Positions 9,805-19,839 are shown, counted from the first letter of the stretch. The stretch is 64,000 nt of DNA from an uncultured Aquimarina sp. (GCA_937958985.1 CALGLV010000011.1:1-64000); one strand, 5' to 3'. Notes: generated by a model from the letters alone, not told the origin. Made by a program: numbers and translations.

Positions 9805-11334
9805 ATGAGTAAACGATATATAGAAATAATGGACACCACACTCCGAGATGGTGAACAAACCTCAGGAGTTTCATTTTCTGCTTCAGAAAAATTAACCTTA
9901 GCAAAACTATTGCTTTTAGAGCTTAAAGTAGATCGTATTGAAGTTGCTTCTGCAAGAGTTTCAAAAGGTGAATTTCAGGCTGTAAAAGATATTACAGCAT
10001 GGGCTAAAGGGCATGATTTATTAGATAAAATTGAAGTGTTATCGTTTGTAGATAAAGGAATTTCTATTGATTGGATGCTGGATGCTGGAGCAAAGGTTCA
10101 AAACCTGCTCACCAAAGGCTCGTTAAATCACCTAACGCATCAACTTAAAAAAACGCCAGAACAACATTTTTCGGATATACAAGCTAATATTGAATTAGCC
10201 AATAGTAAAGGAATAGTTACCAATGTGTATTTAGAAGATTGGAGTAATGGAATGCGCGATTCAAAGGAATATGTGTTTCAATATTTAGATTTTTTAGTCG
10301 ATCAGCCTATAAAACGTATTTTATTACCGGATACTTTAGGAGTGTTAACTTATGAAGAATCTAAGTCTTTCGTTGCAGAGCTCACAAAACGTTATCCAAA
10401 TACGCATTTCGATTTTCATGCACATAATGATTATGACTTAAGTGTAGCTAATGTAATGGAAGCTTTAAAGTCAGGAGCCCACGGTTTGCATTTAACTATT
10501 AATGGAATGGGTGAACGAGCAGGAAACGCACCTATGGCAAGTGTGATAGCTGTTATAAACGATTTTTTAAGTGCTGATATTGAAATAGGAGTAGATGAAA
10601 AAGCTCTTTATAAGGTAAGTAAACTTGTTGAAAATTTTTCTGGTTTTAGAATCCCTGTAAATAAACCAGTAGTAGGTGCTAATGTATTTACTCAAACCGC
10701 AGGAATACATGCAGATGGCGATAATAAAAAGAATTTGTATTTCAACGATTTGATGCCTGAACGTTTTGGGCGAAAAAGAAAATATGCTTTAGGTAAAAGT
10801 TCGGGTAAAGCTAATATTGAAAAAAACCTTCAGGAATTAGGTTTAGAACTGAACCAAGAAGAAATAAAAAAAATAACCAAACGTATTATAGAACTAGGTG
10901 ATAAGAAAGAGGTATTGACTAAAGATGATTTACCTTATATTATTTCAGATGTTTTAGATACCAATATTGTTGAAACTAAAGTTGTTGTAGAGTCTTATGT
11001 GTTAACTCATGCAAAAGGTTTAAGACCATCGACAACCGTTTGTGTAAGTTTTGATGGCGAGTTGATAGAGGCTCATGCCCAAGGCGACGGACAGTTTGAT
11101 GCCTTTATGAATGCACTTCATAAATTATATGCAGAGAAGGGAAAATCAATTCCCGAATTGATCGATTATTCTGTACGGATACCACCAGGGAGTCATTCAG
11201 ATGCCTTGTGTGAAACAGTAATTACTTGGAAGGATAGCGAAAAAGAGTTTATTTCACGAGGATTAGATAGCGACCAAACGGTGTCGGCTATAAAAGCAAC
11301 TGAAAAAATGCTAAATATTTTAGAGATTGTATAG
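9805..11334 (+). CDS. leuA: 2-isopropylmalate synthase / citramalate synthase family protein with regulatory domain
   Basis: MDTTLRDGEQTSGVSFSASEKL, DFHAHNDYDLSVANV, GMGERAGNAP, TQTAGIHADG, GKSSGKANIEKNLQELG; follows leuCD. Confidence 0.85.
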   Translation: MSKRYIEIMDTTLRDGEQTSGVSFSASEKLTLAKLLLLELKVDRIEVASARVSKGEFQAVKDITAWAKGHDLLDKIEVLSFVDKGISIDWMLDAGAKVQNLLTKGSLNHLTHQLKKTPEQHFSDIQANIELANSKGIVTNVYLEDWSNGMRDSKEYVFQYLDFLVDQPIKRILLPDTLGVLTYEESKSFVAELTKRYPNTHFDFHAHNDYDLSVANVMEALKSGAHGLHLTINGMGERAGNAPMASVIAVINDFLSADIEIGVDEKALYKVSKLVENFSGFRIPVNKPVVGANVFTQTAGIHADGDNKKNLYFNDLMPERFGRKRKYALGKSSGKANIEKNLQELGLELNQEEIKKITKRIIELGDKKEVLTKDDLPYIISDVLDTNIVETKVVVESYVLTHAKGLRPSTTVCVSFDGELIEAHAQGDGQFDAFMNALHKLYAEKGKSIPELIDYSVRIPPGSHSDALCETVITWKDSEKEFISRGLDSDQTVSAIKATEKMLNILEIV

Positions 11335-11349
11335 CTCTTAAGTTGTTTT

Positions 11350-11377
11350 CATCGATCTTTAACGCGCTTAATCGATG
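11350..11377 (+). terminator. Weak candidate hairpin downstream of leuA
   Basis: catcgat (11350-11356) and atcgatg (11371-11377) inverted arms followed by tttt. Confidence 0.35.
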
Positions 11378-11459
11378 TTTTGTAAAAGGTTTTTCTTTTT
11401 GTGTTAGATAAAGTTAATTGCTAAAGTATATTGGAAATACACAAAACCAATAAAAAGAT

Positions 11460-11894
11460 ATGAAACAATTACTAAAATATTTATTTTTTGCTTTCTTAAT
11501 AGTAGCTCCATTAACAGCTACACAAGCTCAAAAAAAGAGTGCAACGAGTAAGACAGTAAAAAAGAAAAGTTCAAGTACCTCAAAAAAAGCAAGCTCCACC
11601 AAAAAAAAGGTGACATCTAGTGCAAAGAAAACGGCGGTTAAAACACCTGCTAAAAAGAGTTCAGCAGCAACTAAAACCGTAAAGAAAAAAACTCCTAGTA
11701 GTAATTCTGCAAAGAAAAAAACTTCTACTACTGCAAAAAAAGCAACAAGTTCAAAAAAAGTATATAACAAACCAAACAAGTCAAAAGACAAATCGGTTGG
11801 TAAAGATGCTAAAGGAAGAACGATTTATCAGGGTCCTAAAGGTGGGAAGTATTACATAAATAAAAACGGAAATAAAACATACGTAAAAAAATAG
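11460..11894 (+). CDS. Secreted Lys/Ser/Thr-rich histone-H1-like protein with C-terminal PBCV-basic-adaptor-like motif
   Basis: Signal peptide MKQLLKYLFFAFLIVAPLTATQAQ, low-complexity K/S/T/A core, C-terminal GRTIYQGPKGGKYYINKNGNKTYVKK. Confidence 0.7.
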   Translation: MKQLLKYLFFAFLIVAPLTATQAQKKSATSKTVKKKSSSTSKKASSTKKKVTSSAKKTAVKTPAKKSSAATKTVKKKTPSSNSAKKKTSTTAKKATSSKKVYNKPNKSKDKSVGKDAKGRTIYQGPKGGKYYINKNGNKTYVKK

Positions 11895-11917
11895 TAAATT
11901 GTTATTAGATTAATCTC

Positions 11918-11949
11918 AAAAAACGGTCATTTAATAATGATCGTTTTTT
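11918..11949 (+). terminator. Rho-independent terminator
   Basis: aaaaaacggtcat ttaata atgatcgtttttttt, 13-bp arms with one wobble. Confidence 0.75.
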
Positions 11950-12002
11950 TTGGCTAAAAACTACATTCATTTAGTATCTTTTCACTGTAAAATAACAGAC
12001 AT

Positions 12003-12587
12003 TTGGAAAAAAAGTATTTTTCACATAAAACGGCAATTATACAGAATAATGTTACTATTGGAGTCGAAACAAAAATTTGGCAATTTTCCCATATTATGGA
12101 AAACTCTTTAATTGGAGCTAGGTGTACTATAGGTCAAAATGTGGTGATTTCTCCAAATGTAGTTATTGGTAATGGCGTTAAAATTCAAAACAATGTTTCT
12201 GTTTATACAGGAGTAATTTGTGAGGATGATGTGTTTTTAGGTCCTTCAATGGTATTTACCAATGTGATAAATCCTCGGAGTTTTATAATCCGTAAAGAGG
12301 AGTTTAAGGAAACCTATATTGAAAAAGGAGCTACCATAGGTGCTAATGCAACTATAATTTGTGGTAATCGAATAGGCAAATATGCTATGATTGGCGCAGG
12401 AGCTGTAATTACCAAGAGTGTAAAACCTTATGCCTTGGTATTAGGAAACCCAGGAAAGCAGATGGGTTGGGTAAGCAAAGCAGGGCACCGCTTAAATTTT
12501 GAGAGTAGCCAGTTGGTTTCTTGTATAGAATCAAAGGAACAATATGAAATTGACGGAGATTTTTTGAAAGTCAGTAGTATTGACTAA
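12003..12587 (+). CDS. Hexapeptide-repeat acetyltransferase (WlbB/WbpD-like; TTG start)
   Basis: Left-handed beta-helix pattern (IGARCTIGQNVVISPNVVIGNGVKIQNNVSVYTGV), VFTNVINPRSFI, KGATIGANATIICG; adjacent WlbA-like gene. Confidence 0.8.
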   Translation: MEKKYFSHKTAIIQNNVTIGVETKIWQFSHIMENSLIGARCTIGQNVVISPNVVIGNGVKIQNNVSVYTGVICEDDVFLGPSMVFTNVINPRSFIIRKEEFKETYIEKGATIGANATIICGNRIGKYAMIGAGAVITKSVKPYALVLGNPGKQMGWVSKAGHRLNFESSQLVSCIESKEQYEIDGDFLKVSSID

Positions 12588-12644
12588 TTTTATATGTCAG
12601 TTGTTTAAAAAAAATAAGTTGACACTATTTACATGATGTAATTA

Positions 12645-13610
12645 ATGAAAAATTTTGCCATAACAGGTGTAGCAGGTTTTGTTGCTCCAAGACATTTAAA
12701 AGCTATAAAGGAAACGGGTAACCAGTTATTGTCTGCTTTTGATCCTAATGATAGTGTAGGTGTTATTGATTCGTATTTTCCAAAAGCACGATTTTTCACT
12801 GAATTTGAGCGTTTTGACCGTCATGTTGAGAAATTGCGATTAGAGCAACAACAGTCGGTAAATTACGTTTCTATTTGCACGCCTAACTATTTGCACGATG
12901 CCCACGTACGTTTTGCTTTAAGAAATGGTTCGGATGCTATTTGTGAAAAACCATTGGTTTTAAATCCATGGAATGCAGAGGCTTTAATGAAGTTGGAAGA
13001 AGCTTCTTCAAATAAAATAAATACAATACTTCAGTTAAGGTTGCATCCTTCGATTATAGCCTTAAAGAATAAAATAGCTTTAGGGCCTCAAGATAAAATT
13101 CACGATATTGATTTAACCTATATTACCTCTAGAGGGAATTGGTATTACGCTTCTTGGAAGGGACAATTGGAAAAATCCGGAGGCATATGTTCCAATATTG
13201 GAATTCACTTTTTTGATATGTTAATCTGGATTTTTGGAGATGTTCAAAAAAGTACGGTTCATTTAATGGAGCACGATAGAGCTTCGGGTGTTTTGCAACT
13301 TAAAAATGCTAATGTGCGATGGTTTTTATCTATAAACGCGGAAACCCTTCCGGCAGAAATTGTAGCGAAAGGACAACGTACATTCAGAACAATTAATATT
13401 GATGGTGAAGAATTAGAGTTTAGTGCAGGTTTTACAGATTTGCATACGGAATCCTACAAGCATATTGTTGCGGGTAATGGTTTCGGTGTTGGCGAAACGT
13501 TGAAGTCATTAGAGTTGGCATACGATTTGAGAAATGCAAAAGTAGCGGCAATAACAAATGATGCACATCCTTTTGCGGCTAAAAACTTATCGAAACACCC
13601 TTTTAAATAG
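12645..13610 (+). CDS. Gfo/Idh/MocA oxidoreductase (WlbA/WbpB-like UDP-sugar dehydrogenase)
   Basis: MKNFAITGVAGFVAPRHLKAIKETGNQL, YVSICTPNYLHDAHVRFALRNGSDAICEKPLV, GGICSNIGIHFFDMLIW. Confidence 0.82.
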   Translation: MKNFAITGVAGFVAPRHLKAIKETGNQLLSAFDPNDSVGVIDSYFPKARFFTEFERFDRHVEKLRLEQQQSVNYVSICTPNYLHDAHVRFALRNGSDAICEKPLVLNPWNAEALMKLEEASSNKINTILQLRLHPSIIALKNKIALGPQDKIHDIDLTYITSRGNWYYASWKGQLEKSGGICSNIGIHFFDMLIWIFGDVQKSTVHLMEHDRASGVLQLKNANVRWFLSINAETLPAEIVAKGQRTFRTINIDGEELEFSAGFTDLHTESYKHIVAGNGFGVGETLKSLELAYDLRNAKVAAITNDAHPFAAKNLSKHPFK

Positions 13611-13624
13611 AAAAGGCATACTAT

Positions 13625-13664
13625 AAAAAAAGCTCCATTTTCAACTGAAAATGGAGCTTTTTTT
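13625..13664. terminator. Bidirectional terminator between convergent WlbA-like gene and tyrS
   Basis: aaaaaaagctccattttca ac tgaaaatggagcttttttt, 19-bp perfect arms, 2-nt loop. Confidence 0.9.
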
Positions 13665-13682
13665 GATAAGTGGTTTACAGTT

Positions 13683-14978
13683 TTATACAAATCGTAATAC
13701 GAAATAATTTTTCTTACCACGTTGCAATAATATAAATTGATCGTTGATTAAGTCGCTTTCGGATAGTAAATAATCTTCTTTTACTTTTTCTTTGTTTACA
13801 GAAATTGAGTTTTCTTTAAGTGCGCGACGTGCTTCACCGTTAGATTTTAGGAAATTGGATTTTTCTCCAAGAGCACTAATAATACCTACACCTTCATTAA
13901 GCTCACTTTTGTTTATTTCCGCTTGCGGAACACCTTCAAAAACATCTAAAAAAGTGGCTTCATCTAAGTTTTTCAAATCTTCAGAAGTAGATTTTCCAAA
14001 CAAAATATTAGAAGCTTTAATGGCGTTATCTAAATCTTCTTGAGAATGAACATTTAAAGTAGTCTCTTCTGCTAAGCGCTTTTGTAATACACGTGCATGT
14101 GGGGCTTCTCTATGTTCAGTGATTAAGCTTTCGATAGTTGATTGGTCTAGGAAAGTAAAAATTTTAATATATTTTTCAGCATCCTCATCACTGCTATTTA
14201 ACCAGTATTGGTAAAACTTATAAGGAGAAGTTCTGTTTTTATCCAGCCAAACATTACCGCCTTCAGATTTTCCGAATTTTGAGCCGTCTGATTTGGTAAT
14301 AAGTGGGCAAGTAATGGCATAGCCTTTACCGCTTCCAATACGACGAACAAGTTCGGTACCTGTGGTTATGTTACCCCATTGGTCGCTACCACCCATTTGT
14401 ATAGAACAATTTTTGTTTTTATATAAATGAAGGAAATCATAACCCTGTACAAGTTGATATGTGAACTCAGTAAAAGACATACCATCTGAAGTTTCTCCAG
14501 ACAGCCGATTTTTTACAGAATCTTTCGCCATCATATAATTTACAGTAATGTGTTTACCTACATCTCTAATAAATTCTAAAAAAGAAAAATCTTTCATCCA
14601 ATCGTAATTATTGACCAATTCTGCTGCATTTTCGCTAGTTCCGTCAAAATCTAAAAATTGAGATAATTGTTTTTTTACAGCCTCTTGGTTGTGTCTTAAG
14701 GTAGTTTCATCTAGTAAATTACGTTCCGATGATTTTCCTGAAGGATCTCCAATCATACCAGTTGCACCACCAATTAATGCTATTGGTTTGTGTCCGCAAC
14801 GTTGGTAGTGGCTTAGAAGCATAATAGGTACTAAATTCCCTATATGAAGAGAATCCGCAGTTGGGTCAAACCCCACATAAGCAGATCGCATTGTTTCCAA
14901 TAAGTGTTCTTCAGTTCCGGGCATTGCATCGTGCAACATTCCTCTCCATGTAATTTCTTCTATAAAATTGGCAGCCAT
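13683..14978 (-). CDS. tyrS: Tyrosyl-tRNA synthetase (start trimmed to MAANFIEE)
   Basis: [71 protein letters not shown]-terminal S4-like region. Confidence 0.97.
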   Translation of the reverse strand: MAANFIEEITWRGMLHDAMPGTEEHLLETMRSAYVGFDPTADSLHIGNLVPIMLLSHYQRCGHKPIALIGGATGMIGDPSGKSSERNLLDETTLRHNQEAVKKQLSQFLDFDGTSENAAELVNNYDWMKDFSFLEFIRDVGKHITVNYMMAKDSVKNRLSGETSDGMSFTEFTYQLVQGYDFLHLYKNKNCSIQMGGSDQWGNITTGTELVRRIGSGKGYAITCPLITKSDGSKFGKSEGGNVWLDKNRTSPYKFYQYWLNSSDEDAEKYIKIFTFLDQSTIESLITEHREAPHARVLQKRLAEETTLNVHSQEDLDNAIKASNILFGKSTSEDLKNLDEATFLDVFEGVPQAEINKSELNEGVGIISALGEKSNFLKSNGEARRALKENSISVNKEKVKEDYLLSESDLINDQFILLQRGKKNYFVLRFV

Positions 14979-14999
14979 AATTACGTCTTTTTCTGGGCG

Positions 15000-15027
15000 C
15001 AAAGATAATAAACCCAAACAATTTCAA
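15000..15027 (-). promoter_or_regulatory. Candidate tyrS promoter TTG-N17-TATCTTTG
   Basis: Minus strand reads TTGaaattgtttgggtttatTATCTTTG just upstream of tyrS. Confidence 0.55.
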
Positions 15028-15099
15028 CTTTTTTCTTTTGGAATAGTTTTAAGAAGTCTTCGAGTATTTATTATGTATTTTTACAAGTAAAGAGTTTAT

Positions 15100-16104
15100 A
15101 TGATACTAGTAACAGGGGGAACGGGTTTGGTAGGAATTCATCTGTTGATGAGGCTTTGTAAATTGCCAAGTCAGCATATTATTGCTATGTATAGATCTCT
15201 CGATAAACTAGAGAAAGCTTCTGTTTTGTTTCTTGAAAATAACACTTTAGCCGAGTGGAAGTTAATAGAATGGGTAGAAGGCGATATAACGGAAATTCCT
15301 TCATTAGAGTGTGTGTTTGATGCTTATAAAATTACACAAGTATACCATTGTGCAGCTTATGTTACTTTTCAGCGATCAGCTTTCGATACTTTGAAAAAAG
15401 TGAATATTGAAGGCACAGCTAATATGGTGAATTTTAGTGTGGATTATAAAGTGGAAAAATTCTGCTATGTGAGTAGTATTGCAACCTTAAATTCAGAAAC
15501 GAATCAAACGGTTTTTAATGAAACTTCGCGATGGAATTCAGAGCAAAACAATTCAGGCTATGCGATTTCAAAATTTGGAGGTGAAATGGAAGTGTGGCGA
15601 GGCTCAGAAGAGGGTTTGTCTGTAATTATAGTGCATCCTGGAGTTATTGTAGGTGAGGTGTTTAGGAAAGGAAGTAGTAGTGATATTTTTAAGAATTTAA
15701 AAAAAGGAATGCCTTTCTTTACTAATGGCGGCACAGGTTATGTTAGTGCTTTTGATGTAGCGAAAGCCATTACCGAGCTAATGGATTCCGATATAAAAAA
15801 TGATAATTTTATATTAGTTTCAGAAAACTTGAATCATAGAAAAGTAACTCAAACCATCACAGATATTTATGGTAAAAAAGGGCCGTTTTTTGAAGCTCCT
15901 AAATTTTTAGTGCTACTGGTGGCAAGGGCTGAGTATGTGTTAGATAATGTATTCGGCTACTGCCCTAAGATTGCTTTAGACATGGTTGACAGCCTTTTTG
16001 TAGTTTCGAAATATTCATCTAAAAAAATAGAAAAAGCGTTAGATTTTAAATTTGAGGCTATAATTCCTGTTTTAAAAAAAGTGGCTAAAAACGTTATAAA
16101 CTAA
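15100..16104 (+). CDS. NAD-dependent epimerase/dehydratase (extended SDR)
   Basis: MILVTGGTGLVGIHLLMRL, YHCAAYVTF, YAISKFGGEMEVWR, VIIVHPGVIVG. Confidence 0.88.
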   Translation: MILVTGGTGLVGIHLLMRLCKLPSQHIIAMYRSLDKLEKASVLFLENNTLAEWKLIEWVEGDITEIPSLECVFDAYKITQVYHCAAYVTFQRSAFDTLKKVNIEGTANMVNFSVDYKVEKFCYVSSIATLNSETNQTVFNETSRWNSEQNNSGYAISKFGGEMEVWRGSEEGLSVIIVHPGVIVGEVFRKGSSSDIFKNLKKGMPFFTNGGTGYVSAFDVAKAITELMDSDIKNDNFILVSENLNHRKVTQTITDIYGKKGPFFEAPKFLVLLVARAEYVLDNVFGYCPKIALDMVDSLFVVSKYSSKKIEKALDFKFEAIIPVLKKVAKNVIN

Positions 16105-16556
16105 TTTCTGGTTTTGTTTTTAAGTACGCTGGGAGAAGATTTTTTTTGTGAAATTTTAATGGATATACTGTCTATTTTTTCAGTCTCGGATTCTTGAATT
16201 TCCGATTGTTTTTCGATGAAATCGGTAATTTGGGTTTTTGATTTTTCTAGTGAATCATAAACTTTCTCATAAATTTCCTTTAACACATTTGGTTCGTAGC
16301 TGTAATACCTTAAGTTTTCTTGAAGGGTGGTACTATCAATATCGTGTTTAGCACATAAGTAATCATTTGAATTAATACCTATGTTTTCAAATTCTTTAGA
16401 ATAATTTGTTTTAATAATTTTGAATTGAGCAATGTCCATCAAAACCAAAGCCATTTGATTTTTAGTCAAAATTTTATCGGGTGCTATGTTTTTGTCTACA
16501 TTTTGGCAACTTAAAATGGATACGGATAATAAAATGTAAAGAAAATGTTTTGACAT
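16101..16556 (-). CDS. DUF4296 domain-containing lipoprotein
   Basis: Lipobox LLSVSILSC, KNQMALVLMDIAQFKI, ending in a poorly conserved charged tail; gene neighbourhood. Confidence 0.7.
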   Translation of the reverse strand: MSKHFLYILLSVSILSCQNVDKNIAPDKILTKNQMALVLMDIAQFKIIKTNYSKEFENIGINSNDYLCAKHDIDSTTLQENLRYYSYEPNVLKEIYEKVYDSLEKSKTQITDFIEKQSEIQESETEKIDSISIKISQKKSSPSVLKNKTRN

Positions 16557-16738
16557 GCTTTTACGATTGCTATTTTAATACGTCAAAGTTACTATTTACT
16601 ATCATTATAGCAACAATATTTTAGGTTGGAGTTAAATCATAATAGTGTAATTAATTAATTAAAAGTAATCAGGCGTAATTGTTTTGAAGATTTTGCGTTA
16701 TGTATAAACACCATTACTTAAACAGAAAAAATAGATTT

Positions 16739-17593
16739 ATGAAAAAAATATTGTTTGTAGGGGTAGCTGTATCTTTAATGTTAGCATCCTGTGTTTCTAA
16801 AAAAAAATATACTGACTTAGATTATAAGTTGCGTAAAAAGCAGGAGCTTTTAGATGATGCTACAATTAAATTAAATCTTTGCGAAGAAGAAAAGGCGGCA
16901 AATACGAGTGAAGTAAAAGTGCTAAGAGAGAAAGTGGCACTATTAAAAAACAATAATTCTTCGTTATTAAGCAATGTTGGTGATTTAGCATCTTTGTCTA
17001 AAAAAGAAGCGGAAAATTTAGAAAGGTCACTTGAGAGTATAAAGGAAAAAGACCTTCAGATAAAAACAATGCGCGATGCTATTAGTAAAAAAGATTCCGT
17101 GACAATAGCATTGGTTACAAGTTTAAAAGGCGCTTTAGGCAATTTAAATGATGAGGATATTGAGATTAATGTAGAAAAAGGAGTGGTGTTTATTTCAATA
17201 TCGGATAAGCTTTTATTTAATAGTGGTAGTTATAATGTAAGTAGCGAGGCAGAAAATGTATTAGGTAAGGTAGCAAAAGTTGTTAATAATAAACCTGATA
17301 TCGATTTTATGGTAGAAGGACATACAGACAGTGTGCCGTTTAAAAAAGGAGAGCTTTTAGATAACTGGGATTTAAGTGTGAAGCGAGCAACAGCTGTGGT
17401 ACGTGTACTTCAAAACAAATTTAATGTAAACCCAAACAGAATTACTGCAGCGGGTAGAAGTTACTACCAGCCATTAAAAGAGAATAACTCTAAAACGAAC
17501 AAAGCAGCAAATAGAAGAACAAGAATAATAGTGCTTCCTAAGTTAGATCAGTTTTATGATATGATTGAAGAAGGAATGAAGGCTGCAAAATGA
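16739..17593 (+). CDS. OmpA family lipoprotein with coiled-coil region
   Basis: Lipobox VSLMLASC, coiled coil, MVEGHTDSVPFKKGELLDNWDLSVKRATAVVRVL, AAGRSYYQP, NRRTRIIVLPKLDQF. Confidence 0.88.
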   Translation: MKKILFVGVAVSLMLASCVSKKKYTDLDYKLRKKQELLDDATIKLNLCEEEKAANTSEVKVLREKVALLKNNNSSLLSNVGDLASLSKKEAENLERSLESIKEKDLQIKTMRDAISKKDSVTIALVTSLKGALGNLNDEDIEINVEKGVVFISISDKLLFNSGSYNVSSEAENVLGKVAKVVNNKPDIDFMVEGHTDSVPFKKGELLDNWDLSVKRATAVVRVLQNKFNVNPNRITAAGRSYYQPLKENNSKTNKAANRRTRIIVLPKLDQFYDMIEEGMKAAK

Positions 17594-17626
17594 TAGTGGG
17601 CTCAATAGAATGACCATAGGATATCC

Positions 17627-17665
17627 ATAAAAAAAGCCTTTGACATTGTCAAAGGCTTTTTTTAT
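17627..17665. terminator. Bidirectional terminator between convergent ompA-like gene and pyrC
   Basis: 39-bp palindrome ataaaaaaagcctttgaca t tgtcaaaggctttttttat with a 1-nt centre. Confidence 0.92.
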
Positions 17666-17675
17666 AGATATTTTA

Positions 17676-19019
17676 CTAGCGGTCAAAAGTTAAGCGCATT
17701 GCTTTGCTTGGTTTGTCCAATATTTTGAAATTATGATATACTAAATTTCCGTTAAGAAAAGTATGTGTAATTCTAGATCTAAAGGTAGCGCCTTCAAATG
17801 GAGACCATCCACATTTGTATATAATATTCTCTTTAGATACTGTCCATGGCGCATTAAGGTCTACAAGTATAGCATCGGCATAAAAGCCTTCTTTAATAAA
17901 TCCTCTTTTTTCTATTTGGAATAATATAGCTGGATTGTGGCAAGCCTTCTCAACAACTTTTTCAATTGTAAGCTCTCCTCTATGTACCATTTCTAATAAG
18001 GCAGGGTATGCATGCTGTACCAAAGGTCCGCCGGAAGGCGCTTTAGTATAAATAGCATCTTTTTCCTCTAAAGTATGAGGAGCGTGATCTGTTGCAATCA
18101 CATCAATTTTATTTGATTTCAATCCTTCAATTAATCCTTGTCTGTCTTTTTCAGTTTTAACTGCGGGATTCCATTTTATATGAGTGCCTTTTGTTTGGTA
18201 GTCATCGCTGTTAAACCATAGGTGGTGTACACATACTTCGGCAGTAATTTTTTTGTCTTTTAAAGGTGTTTTTCCGTCAAACAATTCCAATTCTTTAGCT
18301 GTTGATAGGTGAAAAACGTGAAGACGAGCTCCGGTTTCTTTAGCAAGCTCTACGGCTTTAGAAGAGGATAAGTAACAGGCTTCTTCACTTCTTATAATTG
18401 GGTGAAGCTCTATAGGAATATCTTCACCATATTCTTCAATATGTTTGGCTAAGTTGGTTTTAATAGTTTCTTCATCTTCACAATGCACCGCAATTAATAA
18501 ATCGGTAGATTGAAATATTTTTTTAAGAACTTCAGGATCATCAACTAACATGTTACCTGTAGAAGAGCCTAGAAATAATTTTAAAGCGGCTACGTTTTTT
18601 TTGTCAACTTTTAGAATTTCTTCTAAATTATCGTTCGTTCCACCAAACATAAAAGAATAATTGGCATAACTACTTTCGTTGGCAGTTTTGAATTTATCGT
18701 CAAGTTTTTCAATAGTAGTTGCCTGTGGAACCGTATTGGGCATTTCTATAAAACTAGTAATACCACCAGCAATAGCTGCTCTGGATTCAGATCGGATATT
18801 TGCTTTATGTGTTAACCCAGGTTCTCTAAAATGTACTTGGTCGTCAATCATTCCAGGAAGCAAGTGTTTTCCTTCAGCGTCAATAACTTCTACATCGGGA
18901 GATTTTGGACTTATGCTTTCTGCTATTTCTTTAAAAAAACCATTTTCTATGTAAACATCACACTCAGTAATCCCATTTTGGTCAACAACTTTGGTGTTTT
19001 TAATTAAAATTTTATTCAT
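17676..19019 (-). CDS. pyrC: Dihydroorotase
   Basis: GMIDDQVHFREPGLTHKANI, EMPNTVPQATT, LHVFHLSTAKE, IATDHAPHTLEEK. Confidence 0.92.
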   Translation of the reverse strand: MNKILIKNTKVVDQNGITECDVYIENGFFKEIAESISPKSPDVEVIDAEGKHLLPGMIDDQVHFREPGLTHKANIRSESRAAIAGGITSFIEMPNTVPQATTIEKLDDKFKTANESSYANYSFMFGGTNDNLEEILKVDKKNVAALKLFLGSSTGNMLVDDPEVLKKIFQSTDLLIAVHCEDEETIKTNLAKHIEEYGEDIPIELHPIIRSEEACYLSSSKAVELAKETGARLHVFHLSTAKELELFDGKTPLKDKKITAEVCVHHLWFNSDDYQTKGTHIKWNPAVKTEKDRQGLIEGLKSNKIDVIATDHAPHTLEEKDAIYTKAPSGGPLVQHAYPALLEMVHRGELTIEKVVEKACHNPAILFQIEKRGFIKEGFYADAILVDLNAPWTVSKENIIYKCGWSPFEGATFRSRITHTFLNGNLVYHNFKILDKPSKAMRLTFDR

Positions 19020-19753
19020 CTTTTATTGAATAGGCTATTTATTTTCATTTGAATTACTCCGAAAATTGCTTCAGAAATAATTCCTTTAGACATTTTAGAA
19101 ACTCCATGTGCTCTGTCGGTGAAAATCACAGGAATTTCTTTAAACTTCAAATTTTTTAAAAACGCTTTATACTTCATTTCTATTTGAAAAGCGTAGCCGA
19201 CAAATTTTATATTATTTAAATCGATAGTTTGCAACAATTTATTCGAATAACACACAAATCCTGCTGTAGTATCATGTATTGGCATTCGGGTAATTAACCG
19301 AACATATTTAGAGGCTAAATAAGATAATAGTACTCTGCTCATAGGCCAATTCACTACATTAACACCTTTAACATACCTGCTACCAATAACCATATCCAGA
19401 TTTTCTTCCTCACAAGTTTGCTTTAGTCGAACAAGGTCTAAAGGGTTATGAGAAAAATCAGCATCCATTTCAAAGACGTATTTATAGTTTCTCTTTAAAG
19501 CCCATTTAAATCCGTGAATGTAGGCAGTCCCTAAACCTAATTTTTGATTTCTTTTTTCTAAAAATAAGTTCGATGGATATGTTTTTTGAAGTTCGGAGAC
19601 TTTTAAGGCAGTGCCATCGGGCGAATTATCGTCTACAACTAATAAATCAAAAGATAAAGAATGTGAGAATTTTAAACTAAATACAGCATTAATAACAGCC
19701 TCTATGTTTTCTATTTCGTTATAGGTAGGTACTATTACTAAGCTGCTAGGCAT
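19016..19753 (-). CDS. Polyprenol monophosphomannose synthase-like family 2 glycosyltransferase
   Basis: VIVPTYNEIENIEAVI, DLLVVDDNSPDGTA, FEMDADFSHNPLDLVRL, GSRYVKG, TTAGFVCY. Confidence 0.9.
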   Translation of the reverse strand: MPSSLVIVPTYNEIENIEAVINAVFSLKFSHSLSFDLLVVDDNSPDGTALKVSELQKTYPSNLFLEKRNQKLGLGTAYIHGFKWALKRNYKYVFEMDADFSHNPLDLVRLKQTCEEENLDMVIGSRYVKGVNVVNWPMSRVLLSYLASKYVRLITRMPIHDTTAGFVCYSNKLLQTIDLNNIKFVGYAFQIEMKYKAFLKNLKFKEIPVIFTDRAHGVSKMSKGIISEAIFGVIQMKINSLFNKR

Positions 19754-19839
19754 TCAAATAAATTTGAATCAAAGATACTACAAAACTCAATTTTAGCGTT
19801 TACATTTGTGATTATAATTTGTAATAAATACATAACAAT

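Noticed and set aside
11528-11791. Antisense ORF rich in F/V/L opposite the Lys-rich gene
   Set aside because: Translation of AAA/AAG-rich antisense; low-complexity by-product with no start-site or homology support
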